Source: Paracoccus sp. DMF-8 | Lineage (GTDB): Bacteria > Pseudomonadota > Alphaproteobacteria > Rhodobacterales > Rhodobacteraceae | Reading direction: 5' to 3' | NCBI RefSeq assembly: GCF_029309835.1 | Contig: NZ_JARJHL010000016.1 | Coordinates: 62,001 to 126,000, forward strand | Length of the DNA stretch: 64,000 nt | In this document: piece after piece, positions 18,798-28,100 of the stretch | Numbering within the stretch: position 1 is the stretch's first letter | Layout of the letters: each line of letters starts with the position of its first letter | The notes under the pieces: model-generated | Databases searched by the model: none | What the model saw: the letters and a program-made list of their open reading frames with translations, nothing else | What the model was told of the DNA's origin: nothing | Position numbers and translations under genes: made by a program

Positions 18798-19576
18798 GGC
18801 GTCACCTCATAGGGTGTGACACCGAAAATCCGGTCCAGATCGTGGTGGCCTACCTGAAAATAGTCCATGACCGCGACGACCAGCGGGTCCATCCTGCCAA
18901 CGATATAGGATGCGGACCATTGCAGGCGGGCGTCAAAAACCTGATCGGGGTCGATTGAGACCAGCGCGTTCTCGACGATTTCGGGGATGCCTCCTGCGGC
19001 CAGCACCTCGGCATCGGCGGGCTGTAGCCAGTTTTCGGCAACGACGCGGCGCAGGAAAGTCAGCCGGTCGATGCTGGTCGCCTCGCGCACACTCTGCAAA
19101 AACGCGGCGCGGCCGGGCTTGTTGTCGAGGATCACCACCCAGGGCTGCTCCCAGTCCGGTGTCTCGTCCGCGCCAAGGTCAAGCTCCAGCGTCAGCGGAA
19201 TCCATGGGAAATCCGCCTCGAACTCGATCAGGTAGCGCGACGGCTCGGAAAACCAGATGCTGCTGGTCACCGGCACCGCCCCGGTCGTCGCAGGCACCGA
19301 AGTCATATGCTCGCCGACCGTATACTGGTCCCAGGCCGTGACCGTCAGGCCGGGCGGGAAGCTCGCGAAATGAATCTCCCTGCCGGTGACGACGGGCGTG
19401 GGAATCGTCGGGCGCGGCAGGACCTCGGTGCCGTCGAACCAGCTGTCCTCGTCATATTGACCCTCGACCAGATAGTGAGCCGGATCCGTGTTGAGTTCGG
19501 CGTTTTCAAGATCGGGCATCGTCATGGATTTCACATGCCGCCCGGATTCGTCGAAAACCGTGAAGTCGATCATCAT
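18794..19576 (-). CDS. Phage tail-region protein of unknown function
   Basis: 260 residues. The N-terminal part starts IDFTVFDESGRHVKS and resembles the leading domain of tail-assembly or fibre proteins. A middle WFSEPSRYLIEFEADFP segment is beta-rich, and the C-terminal about 90 residues are helical (ATSIDRLTFLRRVVAENWLQPADAEVLAAGG). The stop overlaps the next start and the start abuts the upstream gene. No family name can be given. Confidence 0.55.
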   Translation of the reverse strand: MMIDFTVFDESGRHVKSMTMPDLENAELNTDPAHYLVEGQYDEDSWFDGTEVLPRPTIPTPVVTGREIHFASFPPGLTVTAWDQYTVGEHMTSVPATTGAVPVTSSIWFSEPSRYLIEFEADFPWIPLTLELDLGADETPDWEQPWVVILDNKPGRAAFLQSVREATSIDRLTFLRRVVAENWLQPADAEVLAAGGIPEIVENALVSIDPDQVFDARLQWSASYIVGRMDPLVVAVMDYFQVGHHDLDRIFGVTPYEVTP

Positions 19577-20529
19577 CAGCGATACCCCCCGAAAATTGCG
19601 ATGGATGGATTCTCGACCTGTGTGGCCGTGCCGGACCCTTCGCGGGTGTAATCGAAGGAGAAATTATGGGTGCCAGCACTCACATTGAACATGTGGGAGG
19701 TCGAAAAGGAGTTTGTGTATTGCGAGACCGAAAAGGCGATGGACTTGATCGCGGCCCCGTTGCGCCGCATCCGATAGACCGTCGTATGGGTGCTGCTCGT
19801 GCCCATGATCCGGCAGTTGGCCATGATCAGCAGCCGCATCGGATAGGTCGCGATGATCGACAGGGCCTGCGACTCGGCGCTCCACGTCATCGTGGCCGCG
19901 CCGTCTTCCAGTTGCAGCGTCCCGATATCGCCGTGTTTAACGACCGCCTTGTCCATATAGACGGTGCCGCCCTGGACGTAAAAGGGCACCGTGCGCGCCG
20001 CGTTCGGGCCCGGTCCATTGACGATGGCAAAACGATCCGCCTGCGCGGTGATCCAGTTCGTCCCGTCGGCCCAGTTTTCGCCCGCCGCGAGCGCCGCCTT
20101 GAAGACATGATGAACGGTGATCCGGGTCACGGTGCCGTTGACGTCGGCAAAGGCCTGTGCCTGTTCGGCCGTGTCCATATGGACCGACATGCAGGGCACC
20201 TTGTCATGGCCGCAGATCGCGGCGGCATGGGTGCGGTGCTGGCCGTCGATGATGGCCCAGAGCGCGCCCGGCATCGGCGCGACCAGGACGGGCGAAAACC
20301 GCGACCAGCGGAAGTTTTCCGCGATCCGCCGAATGGTCTGCCAGCCGGCACGGGTCAGCGGGCGCTGATAGCGATCGTCGACCACCAACTGCCGGATCGG
20401 GATCCAGTCGAGCACGGGCGCGGCCTGATCCGCCGGTTCGAGCGCGGGCTGGCCCGATACGTCGATCGCGCGGAAATGAGGGGTCATGGCAAAAGCCCCT
20501 GCAGCTTGTCCGGCCAGGATCATGCCCAT
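19576..20529 (-). CDS. Fusion of a phage ParB-like protein with the C-terminus of a tail-tip (J-like) protein
   Basis: 317 residues as read. Residues about 15-155 match phage ParB-like/DUF6551 proteins: VDDRYQRPLTRAG, IDGQHRTHAAAICG (the ParB box with catalytic-type Arg/His), FADVNGTVTRIT, then KAALAAGENWA. From DGTNWITAQADRF onward the sequence is that of tail-tip J proteins: FYVQGGTVYMDKAVV, GDIGTLQLEDG, then a beta-rich tip domain. The junction lies at about 20060-20080 and is in frame. ATG 20523 (ATGA overlap with the glutaredoxin stop) or ATG 20487 are the likely starts. Function as a chimera is doubtful; it looks like a deletion product. Confidence 0.65.
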   Translation of the reverse strand: MGMILAGQAAGAFAMTPHFRAIDVSGQPALEPADQAAPVLDWIPIRQLVVDDRYQRPLTRAGWQTIRRIAENFRWSRFSPVLVAPMPGALWAIIDGQHRTHAAAICGHDKVPCMSVHMDTAEQAQAFADVNGTVTRITVHHVFKAALAAGENWADGTNWITAQADRFAIVNGPGPNAARTVPFYVQGGTVYMDKAVVKHGDIGTLQLEDGAATMTWSAESQALSIIATYPMRLLIMANCRIMGTSSTHTTVYRMRRNGAAIKSIAFSVSQYTNSFSTSHMFNVSAGTHNFSFDYTREGSGTATQVENPSIAIFGGYR

Positions 20530-20714
20530 ACGAGGTCACCGGCCTCGACCACCGGAAGGGTGCGATGACCCTCCACCTGAAGGCGATGGGCGGCTTCAGG
20601 GTCCTGGTCCAGATCGACATAGCGATGGGCGAGGCCGAGAGCCTCGGCCTTGCGCCGGGTGGTATGGCATTGCTGGCAGTTCACGCGGCCATAGATGACG
20701 AGGTCGGTGGGCAT
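20520..20714 (-). CDS. Glutaredoxin-like (NrdH-type) phage protein
   Basis: 64 residues with VIYGRVNCQQCHTTRRKAE, that is C-x-x-C after the first beta strand, and the cis-Pro segment TLPVVEAGD. This is the glutaredoxin/NrdH fold. NrdH usually ends GFRPD..., while this one ends directly after VWA, so the last helix is short. The start overlaps the upstream gene (TGATG). Probably a thiol-redox partner for nucleotide reduction carried by the phage. Confidence 0.75.
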   Translation of the reverse strand: MPTDLVIYGRVNCQQCHTTRRKAEALGLAHRYVDLDQDPEAAHRLQVEGHRTLPVVEAGDLVWA

Positions 20715-20947
20715 CAGAACGGGATCTCCGGATATTCAGCACCTTCGTCTGCCTTGTCGAAGGTGAACCGCTCGACATCGCGGCGAACAAGGGCAGTGAC
20801 GGTGACGAGGACGAAGAACGGCTCGCCCGGGTTCAGCTTGGCCAGACGCTCTGCCTCTGCTTCGGCCGAGGCGCGGCTTTCGCGCATGTGGCTGGCGGGG
20901 CCGCGCCCCTTGACCATCCAGAAACGGCGGGGCCCGGCCATGATCAC
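20714..20947 (-). CDS. Small phage protein of unknown function
   Basis: 77 residues from GTG 20947 (GTGA overlap with the GapR-like stop) or ATG 20941. It contains a helical SRASAEAEAERLAKLNPGEPFFVLV stretch, reminiscent of small phage proteins of the 'host-nuclease inhibitor neighbourhood', but no function can be named. Confidence 0.5.
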   Translation of the reverse strand: MIMAGPRRFWMVKGRGPASHMRESRASAEAEAERLAKLNPGEPFFVLVTVTALVRRDVERFTFDKADEGAEYPEIPF

Positions 20948-21194
20948 GCCATCTCCAGAGCCGAGAGATACATGTCGAGGACCGCCTCTTCTTCGGCGAT
21001 GTCGTCGCGATCGCGCTTTCGCAGCGCGATCACCTTTTTCATGACAGCGGTGTCGTAGCCGCGCCCCTTGGCCTCGGCCATGACCTCTTTCTGGGCCTCG
21101 GCGATGTCCTTCTTCTCGATCTCAAGCTGTTCATACCGCTCGATGAACTGGCGCAGTTCGTCGCCCGCGAGCCATGGGTCTGATCGTCCTGCAT
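20944..21194 (-). pseudogene. GapR-like (DUF2312) DNA-binding protein, frame interrupted
   Basis: From ATG 21194 the frame reads MQDDQTHG; from about 21170 the body continues in another frame as ELRQFIERYEQLEIEKKDI, then AEAKGRGYDTAVMKKVIALR, to the stop at 20944. The KGRGYD...MKK(V/I)I.LR pattern is the DUF2312/GapR signature. Adding one base in the GG at 21172-21173 restores a single protein of about 82 residues. GapR proteins bind overtwisted DNA as coiled-coil dimers. The gene is four bases after the Acb2-like relic. Confidence 0.7.
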
Positions 21195-21198
21195 GCTG

Positions 21199-21404
21199 TC
21201 AGTCCTCCAGCCGGTCGTTGAGTTTCTTCAGCTCCTCCAGCGGAGCCTTCGTGACGGCATGACCGATGCCCATCATGCCCTTCTCGACATCGGTGACACC
21301 GATGGCGAGCCAGCGCTGATCGACGTTGGATCGGCCACGGAACCGATCCGCGAATGCCAGCACAGCATTCTTCAGCTGGGTCAGCTCTTGTGCGATCTGC
21401 CCTA
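21199..21404 (-). pseudogene. C-terminal part of an Acb2/Tad1-hairpin-like anti-CBASS protein, 5' end cut by an IS
   Basis: 68 codons open to the IS boundary, ending TGA 21199. The stretch VGQIAQELTQLKNAVLAF is a helix, followed by NVDQRWLAIGVTDVEKGMMG and IGHAV. An R-W-L-x-I-(x2)-T-(x2)-(E/Q)-x-G-(F/M)-M pattern is characteristic of the Acb2/Tad1 hairpin domain of phage proteins that sequester cyclic nucleotide signals. The IS insertion at TA 21403-21404 removed the start. A possible 5' end (MSGGTHLVNPARFSDDPA) lies on the far side of the IS pair at 23136-23084 but is out of frame with this part. Confidence 0.6.
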
Positions 21405-22244
21405 CAGTCAGGCCTCACAACCAATAGATGACGGTGGCTGCCAAGGCGCAGGCTGAGAGAAACAGGATCGGGCAGCGATCGTAGCGGGTTGCAATCCGAC
21501 GCCAGTCCTTCAGTCTGGCGAACATGTTCTCGATCCTGTGGCGTTGACGGTAGAGGTCGGCGTCGTGTGGGATCGAAACCTTCCGGGCTTTTCGGGATGG
21601 GATACAGGGTGAAATCCCCATGTCGATCAGCGCATTGCGAAACCAGTCGGCGTCGTAGCCCCGGTCCGCCAGCAGCGAGGCCGCCTGCGGGATCTGCGAG
21701 AGCAGCGCCCGCGCCCTGATGTAATCCGAGGTCTGCCCCGCCGACAGAAACATCCGGATCGGGCGACCCTTGGCATCGGCCAGGACATGCAGCTTCGAGT
21801 TCAGTCCGCCTTTCGTGCGCCCGATCAGCCGTCCGCGTCCCCCTTTTGGAGCCCAGGCTCGATGCCGTCCGGTGCGTTTTCAGATGTGTCGCGTCGATCA
21901 TCACCGTGTCGGTTTCCTGCGCCTGCCCGGCCAGTTCGGTCATGATGGTGGCAAACACCCCCATCTGGCTCCAGCGCTTCCAGCGGTTGTAGAGCGTCTT
22001 CGCGGGACCATAGGTGGCAGGCGTGTGCTTCCACATCAACCCATTGCGTTGAATGAAGATTATACCGCTCAGCACGCGCCGGTCGTCAACGCGCGGCCTG
22101 CCTCGTGATTTCGGAAAGAACGGTCGCAGACGTTCCATCTGCGCATCGGTCAACCAGAAAAGCTCGTCCATCATCCCTCTCCATGTCGGGAAGGTAGAAT
22201 CATGACGTTAGCCTGCGCTCAAGTGAATTTATGGGTCCTGACCG
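21405..22244 (-). mobile_element. IS5-family element A (IS427-like), 840 bp
   Basis: Terminal inverted repeats CAGTCAGGCCTCACAA (left) and CGGTCAGGACCCATAA (right, inward) match at 12 of 16 positions. TA flanks both ends (21403-21404 and 22245-22246), taken as a 2-bp target duplication. It encodes one transposase in two frames and disrupts the prophage Acb2-like gene. Confidence 0.75.
21415..22174 (-). CDS. IS5-family transposase, two-frame (element A)
   Basis: First frame from ATG 22174: DELFWLTDAQMERLRPFFP ... VMIDATHLKTHRTASSLG (first catalytic Asp in MIDATH). Second frame: GLIGRTKGGLNSKLH, then LLADRGYDADWFRN (second Asp), then RHRIENMFARLKDWRRIATRYDR (Glu), ending at 21415. The switch is at the AAAAGGGGG run (minus strand, plus 21839-21847), as in IS427-group elements that use programmed frameshifting. 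The DDE triad is complete, so the element may be active if frameshifting occurs. Confidence 0.8.
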
Positions 22245-22246
22245 TA

Positions 22247-23081
22247 AGGCCCGTGGACATTCAGGTTTCCCATCCTGCCTGATTTCTGTTTCAGGATTGC
22301 CAAAGGGAGTTCTGAATGGACGAGCAGCGGTTTGTGGTGACGGATGGGGTTTTTTGGTCGCGCCTTGAACCCCACCTTCCGGGCAAGAAGGGCGATAGCG
22401 GCGTGACGGGCAAGGCCAATCGCCTGTTCCTGGAAGCTGTTCTCTGGCGCGTGCGCACCGGTCTGCCCTGGCGGGATCTGCCACCGGAGTTCGGCAAGTG
22501 GAACAGCGTGTTCCGGCGCTTCCGAAGATGGGCCAAGGGTGGCGTTTTTGATCGCCTTTTCAGAGAGATCCGCGGCGAGCCGGATTTCGAATACGCGCTG
22601 ATCGACGTTTGAGGCGCGAGCGCGCCACCGGTTCGAGCGCCGCGCCGAAAGGATCGTCCAGTGCTCACCAGAAGGCGAGCGGCGCAAGGGGGGGCTCGCG
22701 CGGCGGACTGACCACCAGGATCGTGGCGCTGGTCGATGCCCTCGGGAACCTGTTCGACCTTATTCTTCTGCCGGGGCAGGCTCACGATCTGAAGGGCGTC
22801 GCACCGTTGCTCGAGGAGGTGGCCTTCGATGCCGACTGGCTGCTTGCCGAGCTGGACATGCGCGGCGCAGGCGCGGTCATTCCGCCGAAAGCGAACCGCA
22901 AGATCAAGCGTGATTACGACCGGCATGCCTATAAGTGGCGACATCTGATCGAGAACTTCTTTGCGAAGATCAAGGAGTTCCGGGCCATCGCCACGCGCTG
23001 CGAAAAGATCGCCTGCAGTTACACCGCCAACTGGCACCTCGTGGCAACCATCATCGCCGCAAAGTGAATGTCCACGGACCT
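22247..23081 (+). mobile_element. IS5-family element B, 835 bp, probably inactive
   Basis: Left end AGGCCCGTGGACATTCA and right end (inward) AGGTCCGTGGACATTCA match at 16 of 17 positions. Direct TA flanks at 22245-22246 and 23082-23083 give a TA duplication. The left TA is also the right target copy of element A, so one element inserted at the other's flank. Confidence 0.8.
22316..23067 (+). pseudogene. IS5-family transposase, decayed (element B)
   Basis: The N-terminal frame from ATG 22316 (DEQRFVVTDGVFWSRLEPHLPG ... FEYALIDV) stops at 22612. The rest continues in another frame (KASGARGGSRGGLTTRIVALVDALG ... KWRHLIENFFAKIKEFRAIATR) to 23067. Around 22830 the usual segment LLADKAFDADWL is shortened to VAFDADWL, apparently a deletion between two AFDA repeats that removes the second catalytic Asp environment. 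The Glu in ENFF is kept. A programmed frameshift may explain the first break, but the deletion suggests loss of activity. Confidence 0.7.
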
Positions 23082-23178
23082 TAGCCGGATCGTCAGAAAA
23101 CCGCGCTGGATTCACAAGATGAGTCCCGCCAGACATTTGCGCTACAAAGCCGCGTGCAGGGGCAGGTCCGATGAAAGT

Positions 23179-23199
23179 TGACTGTTTTACTTGACAGTC
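23179..23199 (+). promoter_or_regulatory. Candidate operator upstream of entE
   Basis: TGACTGTTTTACT is followed by TGACAGTC and contains the perfect dyad GACTGT-N8-ACAGTC (23180-23199). The core TGAC-x-GTTTTACT recurs in front of entC (37094-37106). It lies about 47 bases upstream of the entE start. Probably an iron-dependent regulator site; the regulator is unknown. Confidence 0.5.
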
Positions 23200-23245
23200 C
23201 TATTGCCAGTTGTCGGTGATTACCATCACCCCCGACGAGAAAGGC

Positions 23246-24898
23246 ATGATCCCTGAAATGACGACATCGGTTCAGACCGCTCCGACGCAGATCTGGCCCC
23301 CGGAATTCGCGGCGCGTTATCGTGAGCGGGGCTATTGGGCCGGGATCAGCTTTGGCGATCTGCTGCGGCAACTGGCGGCGGAACATGGCGAACGGATCGC
23401 GGTGGTCGATGGCGAACGGCGCTGGAGCTATGCCGAACTGCTGACGCGGGCGCAGGCTGCGGCGCAGGGTTATCTGTCGTTGGGGCTTGCGCCGGGCGAC
23501 CGGGTGGTGGTCCAGATTCCCAATGTCGCGGATTTCTTTCCGGCGGTGTTCGGGCTGTTTCTGGCGGGCCTCGTGCCGGTCTATGCGCTGCCGGCGCATC
23601 GCCAGACCGAACTGACGCATTTTGTCCGCCGTTCGGGGGCAAGGGCGCTGGTCATCATGGACCGGCACGAAGGGTTCGATTACCGCCCGCTGGCCAAGGA
23701 TGTGCAGGCCGAGGTTCCCGAACTGGAGCATCTGATCGTGATCGGCGATGCCGGCGCCGATGTGGGTTTCGACGGTTGGCGCCGGGCGGATGGGGTGGAA
23801 CTGCCCGATGTCGATCCCTCCTCCGTCGCGTTTTTGCAGATCTCGGGCGGGTCAACGGGGCTGTCCAAGCTGATCCCGCGCACCCATGACGATTATATCT
23901 ACAGTTTCCGCGCCAGTGCGGAGGTCAGCGGCATCACGCCCGACACGGTCTATCTGACGGCGCTGCCGGTTGCGCATAATTTCCCGATGAGCTCGCCGGG
24001 CGTGTTCGGTGTGCTGTCTGCCGGGGGGCAGGTGGTGATGTGCCCCAATCCGCGCCCCGAAACCGCCTTTGCCCTGATCGAAAAGGAACGGGTCACCATC
24101 ACCGGCGTCGTGCCGCCCATGGCGCTGCGGTGGATGCAGGCCGCGCCCCGCACGAAACATGATCTGTCCAGCCTGAGGGTGTTGCAGGTCGGCGGGGCCA
24201 AGTTCATTCCCGAAGCCGCTGCCCGGGTGCGCCCGACACTGGGCTGCACCTTGCAGCAGGTCTTCGGCATGGCCGAGGGGCTGGTGAACTATACCCGGCT
24301 TGACGACCCCGATGAGACCATCGTGAACACCCAGGGCCGGCCGCTCAGCCCCGATGACGAGGTGCTGGTGCTGGATGACGACGGCAATCCCGTGCCTGAC
24401 GGCGAAGCGGGACATCTTCTGACGCGCGGACCCTATACGATCCGCGCCTATCACAACGAACCCGCCGCCAATGCGCGCAGCTTTACCGATGACGGGTTTT
24501 ACCGGACGGGCGATATCGTCAAGCGCCTGCCCGGCGGCTATCTGTCGGTTCAGGGCCGCGCCGGGGATCACATCAACCGCGCGGGTGAAAAGGTTTCCGC
24601 CGAAGATATCGAGGATCACCTGCTGGCCCATCCGCAGGTCCATGACGCGGCCGTGGTCTCGATCCCCGATCCCTATCTGGGCGAAAGAAGCTGCGCCTTT
24701 GTCATCGCCGCCGAAGGCGAGGCGCCGGGGGCCGCGGATCTCAAACGCTTTGTGCGGGGGCGCGGCGTGGCCGTGTTCAAGGTGCCCGATCAGATCGTTT
24801 TCGTGGAGGGCTTCGCGACCACCGCTGTCGGCAAGGTCAGCCGCAATGTCCTGCGCGCCGAATTGCGCGCCCGGTTTTTGAAAGAAGGAAACGCCTGA
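23246..24898 (+). CDS. entE: 2,3-dihydroxybenzoate-AMP ligase
   Basis: About 550 residues. It activates 2,3-dihydroxybenzoate with ATP and loads it on the aryl carrier protein. Visible: the adenylation core [20 protein letters not shown] (P-loop), [10 protein letters not shown] (aryl-acid pocket motif of DhbE/EntE), [20 protein letters not shown] and the hinge plus C-terminal lid with GKVSRN (catalytic Lys). The start is ATG 23246 or 23258; the second gives [20 protein letters not shown], close to family N-termini. It is the first gene of the entE-arCP-entF operon, and its stop overlaps the next start. Confidence 0.92.
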   Translation: MIPEMTTSVQTAPTQIWPPEFAARYRERGYWAGISFGDLLRQLAAEHGERIAVVDGERRWSYAELLTRAQAAAQGYLSLGLAPGDRVVVQIPNVADFFPAVFGLFLAGLVPVYALPAHRQTELTHFVRRSGARALVIMDRHEGFDYRPLAKDVQAEVPELEHLIVIGDAGADVGFDGWRRADGVELPDVDPSSVAFLQISGGSTGLSKLIPRTHDDYIYSFRASAEVSGITPDTVYLTALPVAHNFPMSSPGVFGVLSAGGQVVMCPNPRPETAFALIEKERVTITGVVPPMALRWMQAAPRTKHDLSSLRVLQVGGAKFIPEAAARVRPTLGCTLQQVFGMAEGLVNYTRLDDPDETIVNTQGRPLSPDDEVLVLDDDGNPVPDGEAGHLLTRGPYTIRAYHNEPAANARSFTDDGFYRTGDIVKRLPGGYLSVQGRAGDHINRAGEKVSAEDIEDHLLAHPQVHDAAVVSIPDPYLGERSCAFVIAAEGEAPGAADLKRFVRGRGVAVFKVPDQIVFVEGFATTAVGKVSRNVLRAELRARFLKEGNA

Positions 24899-25134
24899 TG
24901 GCACTGACGCTGGACGGCATGCGCGCCGATATCGCCCGGATCATCAACCTTGACCCGTCGGAAATCGGCGACCATGACAATCTTGCCGATCTGGGGCTGG
25001 ATTCCCTGCGGCTGATGGACCTGACCATGGCCTGGGAAGAGGCCGGGCTTCGCGCCGATTTCGGCATTTTCGCGGAATATTCGACGCTTGCCGAATGGTG
25101 GCGCGAGGTCGAGAAAATTCAGGCGGGCGGCTGA
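24898..25134 (+). CDS. Free-standing aryl carrier protein for 2,3-dihydroxybenzoate
   Basis: 78 residues, one carrier domain. The 4'-phosphopantetheine site is the Ser of LGLDSLRLM (about residue 38). In E. coli this domain is the C-terminus of EntB; here it is separate, and the isochorismatase at 35.2 kb lacks it. It overlaps entE (ATGA) and is followed one base later by entF, so loading and condensing enzymes are coupled. Confidence 0.88.
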   Translation: MALTLDGMRADIARIINLDPSEIGDHDNLADLGLDSLRLMDLTMAWEEAGLRADFGIFAEYSTLAEWWREVEKIQAGG

Positions 25135-25135
25135 A

Positions 25136-28100
25136 ATGACATATCAGGACGGGTTATCCGCCACGGTCTGGCCCTTGACCGAGGCGCAGGAAGGGCTGTG
25201 GTTCTTTCAGGCGCTTGATCCGGGCAATCCGATCCTGAATACGGGGCAGTATCTGGACCTGCGCGGCCCGCTTGATCTGGCGGCATTGCAGGCGGCGGTT
25301 GCCCGCACCGCCGATGAGGCCGAGGCGCTGCGCCTGCGTTTTCGCGCCGGGCCGGACGGGCCGGTGCAGTGGTTGGAACCGGGCACGGTCGGGCTGGATC
25401 TGGTCGATCTGAGCGGCCGTGACCCGGCCGAGGCACGGGCCCTGATGCGGGCGGACAGCGACCGGGCCATCGACCTTGCGCATGAACCGGCTGCGCGTTT
25501 CACGCTTTACCGGCTGGGGCCTGAACATCACCTGCTTTACGAACGCATTCATCATCTGGCGATCGACGGCTATGGCATGGTGCTGGTCACCAACCGCATC
25601 GGCGAACATTATTCGGCGCTTTTGGGGCAAGGTGAGGCGCCCCGGCCTTTCCCGCCGCTGGCCCGGGCCTTTGACGACGATGCGGCATGGCGCGAATCGG
25701 CGCGGCGCGTGGCGGACGGGGGTTGGTGGCGCGATGCGATGGCGGACCTGCCCGAGGTCACCGGCCCCGCGCCCGGCAAGGCGGTCAGCGGGCATACCTT
25801 CCTGCGCGAAAGCAGGCAGATGCCGCAGGAATTGCTGGACGCGCTGGCGGATTACGCGGCGTTGAACCGGCTGGGCTGGCCCGATGTGCTGACCGGGCTG
25901 ACCGGCGCCTATCTGTCGCGTTGGAGCGGTGGCGAGGCGGTGATCGGCATGCCCTTCATGGCACGGATGGGCAGGCCCATCGCGCGGCTGCCCTGCATGG
26001 CGATGAATGTCCTGCCGCAGCGGGTCCGCACGGATGAGGATGCGCCGCTGGCCGACTGGCTGACGGTGCTGGCCCGCGACATGCGCGCTTGCCGCAGCCA
26101 TGGGCTGTATCGCAGCGAACAGTTGCGCCGCGATCTCGGCCTTGTCGGCGGCGCGCGGCGGCTTTACGGGCCGCTGGTCAATGTCCAGCCCTTCGACCAT
26201 CCGCCGGTTTTCGCGGGGTTGCAGGTCGGGCTGCATATTCTTGGCGCGGGGGCGGTCGATGATCTGACCTTTACCTTTCGCGGCGATCCGAAAGCCGGGA
26301 TGATATTCGAGGTCGATGCCAATCCCGACCTTTACGATATCTCTGACGTGGCGGGACATTCGGCGCGGCTGATCGCCTTTCTGGGCGCGGCGCTGGCCTG
26401 TGACCGGCTGGCCGAGGTGCCGACCGCCAGCCCCGGGGAACGGGCGATGATCGCGCGGTGGTCGGCAACCGGTCATCCCGTTCCCGACACCACCCTGACC
26501 GCGCTGATCGAGACGCAGCTTGCCGCCCGCCCCGAGGCGCCGGCCCTGACCTTCGGGGATCGGACGATCAGCTTTGCCGAGCTTGACCGGCGCAGCGCGG
26601 CATTGGCGGCGCGGCTGTCGGAACTGGGGGCGGGGCCGGAAACCATTGTTGCCGTCGCGCTGGAGCGGTCGCTGGAACTGCCCGTCGCACTGCTGGCGAT
26701 CCTGCGGGCAGGCGCGGCCTATCTGCCGCTGGACCCCGAACACCCGCCCGAGCGGCTGGCGCGTATCCTGTCCATGGCGGGGCCGGTCGCGGTGCTGACT
26801 TCGTCCGATCTGGCCGGGCTGTTTGCTGCGGATGCGCCGCTGTTGCAGGTTCCCGACTGGCCCGACCGGGGCGAGGTGCCGGAAACGCCACCCGCGCCCG
26901 GGAACATGGCCTATGTGATCTATACCTCGGGTTCGACCGGCGATCCCAAGGGGGTCGTCGTCGAACATCGCGCCATCGTCAACCGCCTGCTGTGGATGCG
27001 CGACCATTACGGCATCGGCCCGCAGGATCGTATCCTGCAAAAGACCCCGGCGACCTTTGATGTCTCGGTGTGGGAATTCTTTCTGCCGATGCTGACCGGG
27101 GCCGAGCTGGTCGTAGCAGAGCCCGGCGCGCATCGCGACCCTTTCGCGCTGGCCGAAACCATTCGCCGCCATGCGATCACCACGGTGCATTTCGTGCCCT
27201 CGATGCTGTCGGCATTTCTGGCCGCGCCCGCGTCCGATGGGCTGGTGCTGGCCCGGGTGTTCTGTTCGGGCGAGGAACTGACCGCCGATCACCGGGACCG
27301 CTTCCACAACCGGATCACGGCGGAACTGCATAACCTTTACGGCCCGACCGAGGCCGCCGTGGATGTCAGCTATTGGCCTGCCGGCGCTGCGGATGATTCC
27401 AACCCCGTGCCGATCGGCTTTCCGGTCTGGAACACCCGGCTTGAGGTGCTGGACGACCGGATGCGGCCCGTGCCCCCCGGCCTGCCCGGGCATCTTTATC
27501 TGGGCGGGGTGCAGCTTGCGCGCGGCTATCTGGGCCGTCCCGACCTGACGGCGGAACGGTTCATCCTCGACCCCCGTCGCAAGGGCGAACGGCTTTATGC
27601 GGCGGGCGATCTGGCCCGGCTGCGGCCCGACGGGGCGGTGGTCTATCTGGGCCGGTCCGACCATCAGGTCAAGATTCGCGGCCTGCGCATCGAACTGGGC
27701 GAGATCGAGGCCGCGATCATGGCCACGGGGCTTGCCCGCGAGGCCGTGGTCATCGCCCATGAGGGGCAGGGGGGCGACAAGAAGCTGGTCGCCTATCTCG
27801 TCCCTGCCGACGGTTATGCACCGGGGCAGCTTGCGCCCCGGCTGTCCGGGACGCTGCCGGCCTATATGCTGCCCGCCGCCGAGGTGGTGCTGGATGCCTT
27901 GCCGGTCACCTCCAACGGCAAGCTGGATCGCAAGGCCCTGCCCGCGCCCGAATTTGCGGCGCAGGGCCGGGCCGCGGAAACCGACAGCGAAAGGATGCTG
28001 GCCCGGCTTTATGCCGAGGTGCTGCATCTTGGCGCCCCGCCACCGGTCGAAGCGGATTTCTTTGCCCTTGGCGGCGATTCCCTGTCCGCCGTGCGGCTGA

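Larger units (their letters stand above)
15863..21404 (-). mobile_element. Remnant prophage, tail end and a few early genes
   Basis: A run of tightly overlapping minus-strand genes (ATGA, GTGA or TGATG junctions) of phage type: Acb2-like, GapR-like, a 77-aa protein, glutaredoxin, ParB-like/tail-tip fusion, three small tail-region proteins, and an SGNH-lectin protein at the end. Integrase, terminase, portal, capsid and tape-measure genes are missing. The missing block coincides with the in-frame fusion near 20070, so one large internal deletion explains most of it. Two IS elements cap the right end. The remnant cannot form particles. Confidence 0.75.

Noticed and set aside
21839..21847. Frameshift in IS A counted as a sequence error
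   Set aside because: Two-frame transposases with a slippery A/G run are normal for this IS group, so it was not listed with the eight suspect breaks.
22291..23136. 281-codon minus-strand frame through IS B
   Set aside because: It is the antisense of the transposase; only its first 18 codons lie outside the IS and are discussed as a possible phage gene start.
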